From: Haberlea rhodopensis
Taxonomy: Eukaryota > Streptophyta > Magnoliopsida > Lamiales > Gesneriaceae
DNA length: 64,000 nt
Assembly (NCBI GenBank): GCA_907163345.1
Contig: CAJQUN010000014.1
Coordinates: 5,146,001-5,210,000 of the forward strand
Direction of reading: 5' to 3'
The notes beneath the pieces are model-generated. The model was not told where the DNA came from. It saw only the letters and a list, made by a program, of their open reading frames with translations, and did no database searches. Both the position numbers and the translations under genes were made by a program. Numbering within the stretch: the stretch's first letter is position 1; each line of letters starts with the position of its first letter. Below, one piece after another: positions 1 to 12,097 of this stretch.

Positions 1-1335
1 CTACAGGATGACAGCGGCAAGTATTCTATCATCGCTACGCCATAAAGGCGACAAGTATTCTTCATCACTGGAATATAACCTCGACTTACAATCACATGCA
101 CCAATGCATCCCATGTATACATGCAATCATAATGCATAATCCCATATGTGCATTGAACCATAATGCACAATCCAAATGTGTATGCAACCATAATGCATAA
201 TTCCAATTACAAATATATTTTTACTATCCGATGCCCGTACGTCTTACTACTACCTTTGTTCCAAAATGTGGGATGTCGTAGGACTTTATCTCCTTTGTTG
301 TGATGCCACCTGGGAAGGCTCTACACAACCACACAATCCAATATTAGAAGTCAAATAATAGTTCGATACCAAAACTCCCACAAAATATCCAAAATATCCA
401 TTTTTGGCAACTAGCGATCGATCGCCATCAAGCCCCGATTGATCACGAGGTCCAACTGCCATGCTCTTCAAAATTATGTGCTCAGCGATCGATCGCCAAG
501 TTTAGCGCGATCGATCGCGAGACTCACCGACCGATGTCTCGCGACCGATCGTCCCAACTTGGCGATCGATGGCCAAAAGCTTCTGCTCGCTACTGCATTC
601 GCACGATCAGTCACCCATTTTCGGCGATCGATCGCCGCGCCCTGTAAACACGAACAATCACAATTTTTGAGCATTTCTTCACTACAACCCACACAATACA
701 TAAAAACACAACTCCAACCAAACCAAAACACCAATATTACACTAAAACAACCACCAATAGTAACATAATCCAAGACCCAACCAAAAACACAACATTTGAA
801 AATCAAACCCCTTTTTAAATCCCTAAAACAAACCCATTTCTATACAAATCTTAAATAAACCAAACAATGAGAGATTCATACCACTTTAGGCTTCAAATCC
901 TACCAAGAAATCCAACAATGCAAGCCTTGCAAAGTTTTCTTCTCCTTCTCCTTGCAAGAAACGATTTTGGGTTTGGGGAAAGGGTTGGGTGTTGTGGGTA
1001 AATAGTGGTGGGGATAATGAGGATAAAGGGTGGTAGGGGATTAATATTAAAAATGGTACCCCATAATTAGCATGATGTATAAAATACCCCAACATGATAT
1101 TTTAAAAACATTTTTCAAAATGCACCAAAACTCAAATAAGCATGCTTTACCAAAATAATTAATATCCACCACAAATAACCATGTCAAACCCCAATTTTCC
1201 AACATACATCACATGCACCCTGAAATATACTACTAGGTCATGCCCACCGCATAACTATAAATTTCACCACCATAATTAATTACATCATATTAATCACATA
1301 AACATAATTAATGGCCTAATTGCACACAATTATTT
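1..1335. repeat. Degenerate LTR-retrotransposon-like repeat
   Basis: No gene is visible. The left part (about 90-210) has imperfect short repeats built on 'cataatgcataatcc', and 412-632 has a cluster of GATCGATC palindromes. The style matches the repeat at 14390-15765, which suggests the inside of a long gypsy-type LTR in reverse orientation, but no terminal repeats or target-site duplication are visible because the window edge cuts it. Open frames here read through palindromic repeat DNA and resemble no known protein. The right boundary is arbitrary. Confidence 0.35.
412..632. repeat. GATCGATC palindrome cluster (copy A)
   Basis: Several copies of the palindrome GCGATCGATCGC or its one-base variants occur within about 220 bp, far more than expected in AT-rich DNA. 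Similar clusters lie at 15060-15300 and 29590-29842. The spacing is irregular, so this is not a simple tandem array. Confidence 0.6.
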
Positions 1336-1921
1336 CAGGGATATCACATAGATATTACTTAAACTCTATTTAATTGAAGTAATATACATTTGTTGTTAAT
1401 ATGAGTGCTACTATGATAAATTCAGTGACATACATTTATATATATTGTTTTTGAATTTGGTAAGAATATTTTTGATGTTATATTTTATTTGGACTTGTTT
1501 GTTAAGTTTTATATTAATTCAATTAATATGTATTTGATGTTAGTATGAGTGACATGCATTTTTATATATGTGGGTATGCCAAGCTGTGTTCTATCTTGAA
1601 AATTTTGAAAATCCATATTCTCATGTCCATGTCGTGTCAGTGTTATCGTGTTGTATCTTGAAAATTTTGGAAATCCATATTTTCATATTATCGTGTGCAC
1701 GTGTCTTGTTGTGTCATTAGAGGTAAATACATTTGCATATTTTGAAGAGAAGACAACTCGGAGGCCATCTTATACATTCCAATGAGGCGATCTATACAGT
1801 CCTGAATTAGTGAATTAAGAGAAACTGCATACACTGGTACTGGGCAACGAGACCAGAAGCAGGTAGAGGGGAGAACAAGGCAGATAAGAATAGATTTTGG
1901 CTGGGTAAATACTCAAATACA
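1336..1921. other. Intergenic, upstream of MED25-like pseudogene
   Basis: AT-rich sequence with two diverged copies of a stretch containing 'atcttgaaaattttg' (about 1597 and 1656). The last 150 bp would correspond to the 5' region of the ancestral MED25 gene. I see no clear TATA box or other gene. Confidence 0.4.
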
Positions 1922-2018
1922 ATGTGCCGAAACAGCTGATCGTGGCGGTTGAAGGCACGGCATCTACCGGACCATTCTGGCAAACCATAGTCTCCGATTA
2001 CCTTGAGAAGATCGTCCG

Positions 2019-3376
2019 GTAATGTTACTCGTTTCCACCATGAACTGCGTTTGTGCGCGTGTGGGAGTACAGTGTTTACTTTTTCCGTTAGCGTCTTCGA
2101 GTGGTTATTTACCCGAAATGTAATTGCTTGTTGATTTATTGATGCAACAGTTCAATTCGGTCTCCATTGAAGAAAATTGACTGCAGTTTTGAAATTGTTT
2201 TATGATATTTACCGATGCTTGTGTTGCGAATTTAATTGGCGTGTGTGGAGGTTATAAAATATATTGCCTTCCAGAGGGAGGCGGGGGGGAGGCGAGGGGG
2301 AGCTGGGGGCGACCTGGCTTTTGCTGTGATTTAGCATATGCACTTAGTTCACATGTATGCATTAATATGAGTGAAACATCGGTATATCATGACTGGAAAA
2401 AAAAAACGGATTGTCGTTCATCTCTCACCTATCAATTGTTATTTTATTTACTTTTTTAGTTTGCAATAAAATCAAGACTGTTCCTTTTAAAATTGTTGTT
2501 ATTGTTATATAATGCTAAACGAGATATTACTCGTTGATGTTTCAATTTCTACCTTGTAATGGAGAAAAACAGATGCGTTGATGTTTGATAGGCAAAACTA
2601 GAAAATTATTGCCTCTAAAATGTAGGTGTAGCATAATATGGATATGTAACACACTATAAGAGATAGTCCTTTCACGAATCTGTTACGGTGAATGCTTTAC
2701 TCCCATTAGAAATCTTGTGGATTATTTGGGCATGAAGAGCTCAGTTTATTTTGTAAAAGGACGATGTTTTGCTATTACTGTTGGCACTTACATGCTAGAA
2801 TATCCATACAACTTCACGAAGGAAAGCAGAGTGGAATTTTGGTCTGATCAAGCCACCTGTTATGCTACCAGGCGTGATGGCCAAGTGTTTCTGCGCAAGT
2901 CATGTAGTCATGTATACTACGAAATAGATGTTCGAAAATCTAGTTTGCCATATTTTTTAAAATAAATTCTGATTCATCCGATGTAGCTTGTACCTTTCAA
3001 AATATTGCAAAATTTTTCCAGTCTCCATATCACAGGACATGCTTGTATTGTGCGTACTTCCCAGATATATAAATCAGTACTTTTCACCTTCACTGTCTTA
3101 CTCTAATAACTTGTTCCTGGTAATCTTTGATTATATGTTCAGTTCTTAATAAGTTATGAGTTTTTAGTAAATCCATGCAGATCTTTTTATGGGAAGGAGA
3201 CAACGAGCCAGGTAGATATAACTGACATGGCTTATATTTTAGCTATCTAATTTTCAGTTTTTAAATATCAAGGACTAGATTTTGGTGCTACCAGAAGAGT
3301 TTATTGATGTTCTTCTGTTTGACATGCAGCACCCGGACCTTTTGATATTAATTCTTTTATTCCATTGTTTTTTCAG
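2019..3376 (+). other. Pseudogene intron 1 region
   Basis: This lies between the first and second recognisable MED25-like exon pieces. It starts with a GTAATG donor and ends at a pyrimidine-rich TTTTTTCAG acceptor. It contains a G-rich stretch near 2275-2312 and an unremarkable open frame (2717-2965) with no recognisable domain. I see no other gene. Confidence 0.45.
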
Positions 3377-5150
3377 AAGCCATCTGCTCCCCATGGTGAG
3401 CTCTCGCTAGACGAGAGTTTGGATACGTATTGGCCTTTGCTAAGTGGGCCTCATTGTCTTTCAAATTTTAAATTGGCTGTTAAAAATTAAAATGAGGTAA
3501 AATACCAGTTAAGTTGCATACTTCATTTTTCACCTAGTAGTAAGTAAAGGAAGCTTTGTATGTTGCTGAGATCTCCCATGACACTGGTTTAATCTATCGA
3601 ATAAGATCCTAGAGAAGTTTATGAAATAATTTGCTTAAACCTACACATTATTTTGTGGTGTACTTAATGAGGGTGTCTTTTTTAAGCTGCTCCTTTGGCT
3701 GCTATAATATTCTGTTAACACATGATTTGCAGTAGTGTAGTTAGGTATTTAACGTAGTGCAAGACACTTAATCTTCTTTTCCTTAAAAAGTATTTTTAAA
3801 ACTTTTGATTTAAATTAAAAATCTACATTACAAGTATACAACTTAATTATTTTGGCTTGCCTTATGTATTACCTGTTCTTTTTCTGTTCTTTCTATCATA
3901 TATTTATCTTTTCAGCTTTCCTCGTGCAAATGAGTGCCTGGACTAGAGACATGGATATTTTCTTTGGAGGTGGTGGATTCAATGATGCTTTGCAGAAGGG
4001 CTTGCAGAAGCTTTAATGGTCTGTGGTGATACCAATTCTTTAGTGCACACATGCATTTACTTCATTTTTTATGTGCGGTATTTCATTGCGAATCTATAAT
4101 TATAGTTGCTACACCGTAATACCATTACTTTTAACAATTTTTTCTTTTCTTATTTTATCTGAGCTGTGTTAGTTTAGAACTTTAGATTTAATATACTTTC
4201 AGCTTTAGTATTTTAGTTTGTGAAGATGCACTAAAAGTGAACAAATGTTCCTTGAAATGAAGGTTATGAAAGAAAAGCATGGAACTATTTTCATCACAGA
4301 ATCTTGGATTGTGAAGATATAATAAGTTGTGTTGTTGGGCACTTTTTTAAAGTACCTCTTACAGTAACTAAGAAATGTATGGTTTATGGATTTAAGGTGA
4401 AATGCAATATGGTTATAATCTTTATTTGCTTGTACATTAATAAATATTTGTTTTCCATTGTTGTTCAGGGGTTTCAAGATTTGGATGCTATATGGTAGAT
4501 ATTTCTTCATAATCTAATTTTAAGTCATTAGAATGTGCAAGACCTTGTTGAAAAGTCATTCTGCAGTGACAGTTGTTTGCCCTTGGCAACTTAATCATTT
4601 GGAAAATGTGTTTGAGAAAGATAGAAGCTTGTGCATCAATCCTCCTTGGTAGAAATGACCAATAAACTTGTTTATCAATTTACTTTTATTTAAATGAATC
4701 CATAACACCCACTTGAAATTGTACAAAAGTTCTCTTTTTTTCTATTTGAAAAATTGAACCTTTCAATGTTTATTAACTTTTTTGTAAGCCAATGTTTTGC
4801 TTTTTAAGTAGATGTTTTCTTCCCCAAATGGAAGCCAAAATAAATATATGGATTGTTGCTGCAAGCAATCCATACCCATTGCCCACACCATTATATCGAC
4901 CACAGCCCCAGAATCTTGTGCAGAACAACGTTTCTGAAAAAAGCAACCAGATAATCATCTATTGACGCAGAGACATTGGCAAAATCATTTGCTCAGGTAC
5001 TGGTAAAAGTACCTTTTGCCAGTGCCATCTGATCTTGAAATCCATTTGACATCACTGAGTAGCTTATAAAATATGCTTCTTTGACAGGTTTCCATTTCTT
5101 TTGCCGTCGTTTGTCCAAAACAGCTTCCCAAACTTAGGCAATTTATAATA

Positions 5151-6254
5151 CAGGAATGATTTGTGCTTACATGTAGCTGATTCTTTATTTCTTGTTGAAA
5201 TTCTTGAAATTTATTGCTACATGCAAGTCTTGCCTATGCTTCTCATTTGAATTTTAATTATAAGTTGGTATCTGTTTGAGCATCTGTGAGTTCTCATCGA
5301 TTTGGCCTTGTTAATGAGTTTTTACCATCAAGGGTCTTCTTATATGCAGAAGTCAATGCACTTTGGATGATTTGGGCATCTCAGATTGAAAATAAATCGA
5401 AGACCTTCAATCCATTTGACTAATCAGGACATGATTCTCAAATACTCTTCGAATTAACTAAGAATGCACAATTGAAATGTGAGTCTTGCACTTTCAGAAG
5501 CATGACTAGTTATGGTAGTTTCCCAACATTTTACATCTCTTTTAATTAGAGTTTCTGTATTATACTCTTCAAATCTCACAATTATGAATCTTCGACAGAA
5601 GAGATGGAAAATATGGTAATGTAATTGTGAACTCTTTTGAGTTTCTGTGACAGATGGGTATTTTGCCTATAAAGTTTTTAGTTGGAATTTTTTTCATTAA
5701 ATCTGGACCTCTTGAGAGAATAGATAGTGGATTTTTCCTTTCTATCATTTGCACAGCCGTTAAGGACATACAAAAATGTTAAAAAAATTTATTGTAGCTT
5801 CTGTGCCCTACAAAGTTATCACTTATCAGTAACCTCTCGAATACAATCCAATTAATTATTTGCTTTTACTTGATTTAGAAAATCGGTTTCAGATAATTGA
5901 GAAATATATTTTGGCTCTCAAGTGGGTCAGTGAAATAAAAACCTTTGCTGACGTTGATTTTAGATTCTTTTGTTTACATTGTCTTATCTGGTATTTGGCT
6001 TAACTTTCAAATTTCACCTGCATGAATTTATCTGCATTTTCTTTTCCATCTGTATTGGTCAATATCAGTATTGCCGTGGTCCTAATATATTTTGATCTAA
6101 GATGGAATTTTCGCAAACCAAAGATCAAAGATACCTGAAACACCAATGTCTTCTCTTTATCCATTTATCTTTCTTTTGAAAAGACAGTTCTTGACAACGC
6201 TGACATCATCATCATGTATTGGCTAGGGAAAAGATAGTTCTTGACAACGCTTCC
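5151..6254 (+). other. Pseudogene intron region
   Basis: Non-coding AT-rich sequence between the 'VVCPKQLPKLR' exon piece and the 'RAADPPIDN' exon piece of the MED25-like pseudogene. There is a short direct repeat of 'aaagatagttcttgacaacgc' type around 6180 and 6231. I see nothing else. Confidence 0.45.
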
Positions 6255-6709
6255 AACAGCCACTGGTTTTCCGAAAACGTAATCGACGAGCTGCAGATCC
6301 GCCGATAGACAATGTTAAGAATCCTCATTTCCCTACCCTCATCTCAGAAAATTTTGTGGAGGCCCGTTCTGCTTTAAGTCGGTCCGGAATGACCAAGTTG
6401 CCATCCAATCAAAGCCCTGTAAAATTGGATGCAACACCTGTTCCACCCATTGCAACACCTCCTGTTTCTGTCTCATCAGGTGATTTTGGAACTTGAATTC
6501 TATGCCAATTTTATCTTTCTCCTTGTTGTAGTGGTCTATATTTGAATATACTGAGCGATTCTGTGAGTTGCTAGGTTATTTGCTTTTATATGTTTACTTG
6601 AAAAATGAAATTAGACTATTTTTATGTGATTTAGCATGTTATTTGTTGTGCAAAAATTGTTGCGTGCCTTTAGGAATTATCTTTTTTCCCATGGCTATGG
6701 AGAGTAATC

Positions 6710-7067
6710 TGTTAGGGATGATTTAATCTCACACAGAAGAAAATATAGATCACTCAACACAGAAGTACGTTGATGTACTGAATTGAAAGGAAATTACAAT
6801 GAAAAACAAAGAAACACGCAACACTGCTACTCAAGGGAGGAATTCCCCCTTGCCCAAGCAAGATTGCTCGCACTCACTTACAACTAAATCTGGTATATCC
6901 CCTCTCCACTTATTCCCACTATTTTATTCTCTTCCCATGCATAACCGCTACTTCCCCTCAGCACGTGTTCCTTGGCCCTGCTCTGGTGAACTCTAATTGT
7001 CTTGGCCTTCCCTTTTGGGCCACTGTGTTTGGCCCAACATGTGTATAAGATATTTTCCCCCGTAACA
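6710..7067 (-). repeat. Gypsy LTR (3' LTR, reverse orientation)
   Basis: This 358-bp block starts TG and ends CA and lies next to a purine-rich tract on the reverse strand. Only one copy is present in the window, so the LTR call rests on the termini and the neighbouring polypurine tract. Confidence 0.55.
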
Positions 7068-7110
7068 ATATACGCCCTCCTCAATTTCAACCTTGTCCTC
7101 AAGGCTGATA

Positions 7111-7567
7111 ATAGAGCGACATCAAAGACAATAATCTCAAAACCTAGGCCAGAGTAATATTCAGGAAGCCAAATGTATACTCTTCAATCTCCACGGTAAT
7201 TATATTGGCGAAAGTAAATGTCTTGTTAAACTCTTGCTGCCTATCATGCCAACTAACAAATTGAACATCCCCCATAAACTCGTAACATCTCTTCCTCTAT
7301 CCCATTGTTTATTAGCATCTAGATGAACTACACCAATCTTCATCAGATTGTTACCAACAAGATCAAGTCCATTTTCTATTCCACCAGTACCTAGATGATC
7401 AAACAGATAAAATCCTTTCATGCGCAATAATTTAACTGCCAGGACCACACCAACAATGATAAAAGGGAATGACCCATTTTCCTCCTTCCCAGCTCGATGT
7501 AAACGCCGAACCACAACTTCCAAGTTTAAAACTAATTCATGAATAATATGATTCAAGACCCAGATTT
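7111..7567. other. Unassigned segment inside the gypsy fragment
   Basis: A minus-strand open frame of 118 codons (7200-7556) resembles no domain I recognise. In an intact minus-strand element this position would encode integrase or RT, but none of their motifs (HHCC, DDE, YVDD) are visible. It may be 3' untranslated sequence of the element or unrelated filler. Confidence 0.3.
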
Positions 7568-8013
7568 AATTCTTAACACAATTAAATCTGTCTTCAAGAC
7601 ATTGTCCTCAAAATAAATAAGACAATCTAAAATCGTTCGGGCAGCAATAACATTCCTTCCGGTGGGTGTCGAGACTGAGAGAGGCGTGGCCAGTGGAGAC
7701 GAGCGCATATGGTACTTCTCAATAAATAACACTTACCTGCTATCACTGCTTCTGGAGCTGTCTCCGTCTGTTCACTATTCAACGCATAGACCTGCCCCTG
7801 AGGCGGTCCTAAAGTTTGTCCTCCTATAGGTCGAGGCACGAACAGAGGCCTGTTCCTTCAGAATTTCTACTCTGTTACTCCTGAAATCGGCCTGTCCTTC
7901 CCGGTTAGGACAGTTCCGAGCAATGTGGCCCATTTCGCCACAGTCGTAGCAAGTTGTGCATTCCCTCATTAAAGAGGTCCTCCCGCAATGGTAGCATTTG
8001 ATTTCCCCAGCCC
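7568..8013 (-). pseudogene. Gypsy gag zinc knuckle and protease remnant
   Basis: The minus strand encodes CYDCGEMGHIARNCPN, a perfect CX2CX4HX4C zinc knuckle of the gag nucleocapsid, preceded by a second cysteine pair (CYHCG). Downstream, in shifted frames, are pieces like VYALNSEQTETAPEAVIAG and PLSVSTPTGRN, which match the gag-to-protease junction and flap region of plant chromoviruses. At least two frame changes separate the pieces and the catalytic Asp-Ser/Thr-Gly is not legible. This is a relic without coding capacity. Confidence 0.65.
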
Positions 8014-8580
8014 TATTTGCCTGCGATTGCCCCCTGTTTGATGGGGTGCTACCTTTGCGATCTCCAATACGACAAAAATCAGAGCATCATCAAGAGTGCT
8101 ACCTTTACGTTGCCTTGTCATTGCATCTGTATTCCTACATATTATACCTGTATTTTAGACTTTGTTCTTCTAATCATGTGTCTTTTTTACCAGGATATGG
8201 TTGTAAGCCACAACCACCGAATCAGCAGCAATTCCAAGCACGACAGCTTCAGCAGCTGCAGCAGCAACAGCCACAGCACAGATGCTCCCGCAGTTGCAGC
8301 AACAGCAGCCACTTCCACAGATGCAACAGCCGCCCCAACTGCTGCAGCTTACACAGATGCAGCAGCAACCACTTGGGCAGCTTCAGCAACCGCCACCCCT
8401 CATGCAGCTGCAGCCAAAACGACAGCAAATCTCGCAACTACGACAGCAGCCTCAACAGATGGTGGGGGTGGGAATGAACCAGCGCAATATTCAAGGGGCT
8501 GGACTGCCACAGTTATTGTCTCAGGGACAAGTTTCAGCACAACGAGCAACAAACTAGCCGGGGGAGCTTTTATGAACTAA

Positions 8581-10460
8581 TATAATTGATCCGTTTCATC
8601 TTTCGTAAATTTTTATCTCAACTAGTGTTCTCTAGTGGCGTTATTGGATTTAATGTGCTGCTCTGTTACTGTTAATAAGTTACTGTATATTTTTAATAAT
8701 CTTTTGTTGATATTCTTGGGTTGAGTTTTTAGGGGAAATATGATTGATTGCTAAGAGAGGATTTGAAGACTTGTTTTTTTATTTGAATATTCAACTGTGG
8801 AATGAAAAAGTATATATATATATATATTTTTTGATATTAAAGGGTGGGGATGGGAGGTCTCATACACGAGACATCTACCCTCATCAAAGCCGATTGGGCG
8901 AAAAGACTGGATTTGATAGGATAGGATGTTCTTAACGCGGGGGAAATTTGCAAAAATGAGAGGCTATATCTCTTTTTGTTTTTTTAAAAATAAAAACATT
9001 TCCTTCTTTAATTTTAACATTTTTGAAAAAATTATTTTTTGACACTTTATGTGACAACTACTTTCATCTCTTCCAAAAATATGAAATTAATCCGTTTATC
9101 TGTCGCGCTCTGTCTCCTTTTAATGCCACATTTATTACAATATATGATCAAATTTCGTAATTACATAATTTGCTTAACTTATTGAATATTTAAATTTTTT
9201 ATATAAACATCTACATGATTTCCCTTAAAGACAAGGATTTTGTGGCGAAGACGATCAAGACAAATAAAATTTACTTTTCTCGCAGTTACAATTGCATTCA
9301 ACACTTCGAAGTTACATCAACTACTATTTTAAGTGGATTCTTTTCTATTTTTACTCATATGTTTCTATTTTTAATCTAGGAAAAATATTTTTAGGGTTCT
9401 GAAATCATGCTCGATTTCAGTTTTTTGAAATGATTCTCGATAAGTTTTTTATATTATTATGGTTGGACAGGGGAAAATTCTAAGTATTTGAAGTGATGGA
9501 CTCAAATATATGACTTCAAATTCCAATTCCTTAACTTTTATGTATTGATTAGATTCAAGTGAATTTCAAATCAAGTATTTTCAATAATATTAATTGCTAT
9601 TAATTTCAACTACATCCACCTTGTAAATCATTTGATTTGAAATCTACGTTTAAAATCATTTTGTTTTATTAAAACGTGATTTATTGGATACCCTATATTA
9701 TTTGGGTATCCGAGTATCGGTTACTCGACTATATCAGATTATGATTGGATATTTTTTTAATACTCGATATGTCAGGTACTCGATTATAACTATCCGAACT
9801 CGATAAAACTCTACACACACCCACCTCTAATCACAACCATCCTCAACTCCTTCCACCAATTACAAGAACACAAACACAAACATTCAATATCCAACTTCAC
9901 CAACATAACTCATTAGGTCCACCGATTGTACTCTCATTTCACAAACACAAAAAGCAAACCTAATCAAAACAATCAGTACAGATCTTTGTGCAAATTAATC
10001 ATGGTAACTTATTATAACCAATCTTTCTGTCTCCATCATCCTTTGTTCAAAATAAAAAATTCATCTCTCTCAAAATTTAAGTTTATACTTGATAATTCAA
10101 TTCAAAAATCGATTCGATATTCTCTTTACAGAACAATATGTGAATCCCTCAATTATTTTTAAAAACTTACTCCCTATCATTTGGAACTTAGGACAAAAAG
10201 GGCAGACTCGAAGACCCCATTCATCTCGTGATAGTCATGATAAATCCAAGACCCTGTCTTCAATTTGTGCCAACCAGTCACCCCACACACCACCACTCCA
10301 CAATCAATGGTCAAAAGCTTTCACACAGTAACTCAACAATCATATATATCACACACACTACTACTTAACTACATATTACACTGATAATATAATAATATAA
10401 CTAACTACACAGACTTTTTTCATGACATGACTGAACTAATTGGAGAATCTAATCCAACTA
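8581..10460. other. Intergenic AT-rich spacer
   Basis: No gene is visible. There is a short (TA)n run near 8811-8826. 9700-9800 carries repeated 'tactcga' / 'tatccga' motifs on both strands, resembling the edges of a small degenerate repeat. The remainder is low-complexity AT-rich DNA. Open frames at 9926-10331 show no recognisable domain. Confidence 0.45.
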
Positions 10461-10621
10461 TTTAACCTTTGAAATATAAATATAAACAAACAACATTAAT
10501 GTCGGAGAAACCATACATTCAAAGCTTGTCTCTCTTCTCTGTCCTCTACAACTCCTTTTGCGTGATTCTTACTTGATATAAAATCCAGGCTACTGGATTT
10601 TTATTTCGCTGTAAGTCTGCA
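10461..10621 (+). promoter_or_regulatory. Putative core promoter and 5' UTR of the ASPG1-like gene
   Basis: A TATA-box-like 'tataaatataaa' lies at about 10475-10486, roughly 140 bp before the ATG at 10622. The stretch between is pyrimidine-rich (CTTGTCTCTCTTCTCT), as is usual for plant leaders. The transcription start is inferred, not seen. The duplicated copy at 15738 lacks this promoter because the duplication begins inside the coding region. Confidence 0.45.
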
Positions 10622-12097
10622 ATGGAGGGAATGGGCTTTCTTCTCATTGTTTACTTTTCGTTTCTCTCCATTTTCTTTTCGTCGGTGCTGTCAAGAACGC
10701 TCACATCCAGCTCAAAAACCATGGTTCTTGATGTTTCTACTACAATGACAAAAACCCAAGATTTATTTTCGTTGTACTCCCAAAATTTAGTGAACTCAAG
10801 GCCCGGAGTGCAACACCAGAAACCCATCATTTCTTCCGGTTCATCCATGAGTTTTCAGCTGCATTCTCGCTTGGGCATCCGTAGAAGTTCTGATAAAGAC
10901 TACAGAGCACTTACATTGGCCCGACTCGACCGTGACTCGGCCCGTGTCAAATCGCTTCGGACCCGGTTAGATCTGTTGAGTTTAGGTATAAAGAAAGTAG
11001 ATCTAACGCCTCTGGAAGAAGAATTACAGGATGAGAAGATTGAAGTCCCAGTAATTTCGGGAACAAGTCAAGGCAGCGGCGAGTACTTCTGCCGCGTGGG
11101 AGTTGGCAACCCACCCACTCAATCTTATATGGTGTTGGACACTGGAAGCGACGTCAATTGGGTGCAATGTGCCCCCTGCGCAGACTGTTATCAGCAAGCC
11201 GACCCGATTTTCAACCCGGTACAGTCCACTTCCTTCTCGCCCCTCACATGCGAAACCCAGCAATGCAGGTCGCTCGATGTCTCCGAGTGTCGTAACAACA
11301 CGTGTCTCTACGAGGTTTCCTACGGCGACGGTTCCTACACCGTCGGAGATTTCGTGACGGAGACCTTCACTTTCGGAAATTCGGCTGCGGTAAACAACTT
11401 AGCCATCGGTTGCGGCCATAACAACGAAGGCCTGTTCGTCGGAGCCGCCGGCTTGATCGGCTTAGGCGGCGGCTCTTTGTCTTTCCCTTCTCAAATCAAC
11501 GCTTCCTCCTTCTCTTACTGTCTCGTAGACCGCAACTCCGACTCCGCTTCAACTCTCGATTTCAACTCATCTCCCCCACCTGACGCCATTACAGCTCCAT
11601 TACTTCGAAACTCCAAGCTGGACACCTTTTACTACGTAGATTTGACGGGAATCGGCGTCGCCGGAGAGCTCTTATCAATCCCACCGTCGACTTTTCAGAT
11701 AAACGAGAACGGAGACGGCGGGGTCATAGTTGATTCAGGAACTGCCGTTACTCGATTACAAACGGCGGCTTATAATTCCCTGCGAGATGCGTTTAAGGCG
11801 GGGGCACGAGATTTGCCGTTATCTAACGGCGTTGCTTTATTCGACACGTGCTATAATTTGAGTTCGAGGCAAAGTGTGGAGGTACCAACGGTGTCGTTTC
11901 ATTTCTCGAACGGTAAAGAGTTTAGTTTACCAGCTAAGAATTACCTGATACCGGTAGATTCATCGGGGACTTTCTGTTTGGCGTTTGCACCGACGTCGTC
12001 TTCGCTTGGGATTATCGGTAATGTCCAGCAACAGGGGACACGTGTCAGTTATGACTTGGCTAATTCTTTAATTGCGTTTTCACCCAATAAATGCTGA
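10622..12097 (+). CDS. ASPG1: ASPG1-like aspartic protease (pepsin family A1), intact
   Basis: A 491-residue secreted pepsin-like protease in one uninterrupted exon. Residues 1-24 are a hydrophobic signal peptide (GFLLIVYFSFLSIFFSSVLS). About 25-145 form a propeptide with the basic segment RLDRDSARVKSLRTR. The catalytic domain starts near residue 149 (SQGSGEYF). The first catalytic motif is DTGS (173-176) and the second DSGT (371-374). The plant-specific cysteine-rich region CAPCADCYQQADPIFNP is present, as are the flap-region SYGDGS and the C-terminal FAPTSS..IIGNVQQQGTRVSYD. Length and motifs match 'ASPARTIC PROTEASE IN GUARD CELL 1' of Arabidopsis, known to promote drought avoidance through ABA signalling in guard cells. 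The role here is inferred from the family. Residues 147-491 are duplicated downstream with about 1.5% nucleotide difference. Confidence 0.93.
   Translation: MEGMGFLLIVYFSFLSIFFSSVLSRTLTSSSKTMVLDVSTTMTKTQDLFSLYSQNLVNSRPGVQHQKPIISSGSSMSFQLHSRLGIRRSSDKDYRALTLARLDRDSARVKSLRTRLDLLSLGIKKVDLTPLEEELQDEKIEVPVISGTSQGSGEYFCRVGVGNPPTQSYMVLDTGSDVNWVQCAPCADCYQQADPIFNPVQSTSFSPLTCETQQCRSLDVSECRNNTCLYEVSYGDGSYTVGDFVTETFTFGNSAAVNNLAIGCGHNNEGLFVGAAGLIGLGGGSLSFPSQINASSFSYCLVDRNSDSASTLDFNSSPPPDAITAPLLRNSKLDTFYYVDLTGIGVAGELLSIPPSTFQINENGDGGVIVDSGTAVTRLQTAAYNSLRDAFKAGARDLPLSNGVALFDTCYNLSSRQSVEVPTVSFHFSNGKEFSLPAKNYLIPVDSSGTFCLAFAPTSSSLGIIGNVQQQGTRVSYDLANSLIAFSPNKC

Larger units (their letters stand above)
6710..8135 (-). 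mobile_element. Truncated Ty3/gypsy fragment inserted in the MED25 pseudogene
   Basis: On the minus strand this reads as the 3' end of an LTR retrotransposon. 6710-7067 starts TGTTAGGG and ends CGTAACA like an LTR. It is followed by a polypurine tract when read in reverse (GAGGAGGGCG) and a short C-terminal integrase-like tail (NLEDKVEIEEG style, about 7068-7110). 7568-8013 holds gag zinc-knuckle and protease pieces. RT and most of IN are missing, and the 5' LTR is not seen. The fragment occupies the place of the missing central MED25 exons. Confidence 0.6.
1922..8580 (+). pseudogene. MED25: MED25-like pseudogene (Mediator subunit 25), exons decayed and middle missing
   Basis: MED25 is a nuclear Mediator tail subunit that links transcription factors to RNA polymerase II (jasmonate, light and flowering in plants). 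Visible exon pieces, in order: 1922-2018 (KQLIVAVEGTAS...WQTIVSDYLEKIVR, start of the vWA domain, with the ATG out of frame); 3377-3410 (QKPSA..GELSL); 3916-4015 (FLVQMSAWTRDMDIF then GGGGFND, with a short deletion and a frameshift); 4811-4996 (MFSSPNG..., VAASNPYPLPTPLYRP, then AETLAKSFAQ); 5098-5150 (VVCPKQLPKLR); 6255-6479 (RAADPPIDNVKNPHF, LISENFVEARSAL); 8194-8580 (Gln-rich C-terminus ending near SQGQVSAQ). Most pieces have AG acceptors or GT donors at their edges, so this is a gene copy and not a retrocopy. The central and ACID-domain exons are absent and 6710-8135 holds gypsy DNA instead. Multiple frameshifts rule out a normal product. The family call rests on remembered MED25 motifs. 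Confidence 0.78.

Noticed and set aside
412..632. GATC-rich clusters as Dam-type or bacterial origin signals
   Set aside because: The context is plant repeat DNA with introns and LTR elements nearby; nothing bacterial in the window.
474..806. 110-codon minus-strand open frame
   Set aside because: It reads through GATCGATC palindromes, which give Ile-Asp-Arg-rich sequence by composition; no domain.
2717..2965. 82-codon open frame in an intron of the MED25-like pseudogene
   Set aside because: No recognisable domain, no neighbouring exon signals and no similarity to MED25.
8249..8557. Glutamine-, alanine- or serine-rich open frames in several phases
   Set aside because: They all come from the CAG-rich last exon of the MED25-like pseudogene read in different frames; only the Q-rich phase resembles a family.
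11024..11357. Opposite-strand and shifted frames over the protease gene
   Set aside because: Shadows of the well-supported ASPG1-like frame; the same frames recur in the duplicate because the DNA is duplicated.
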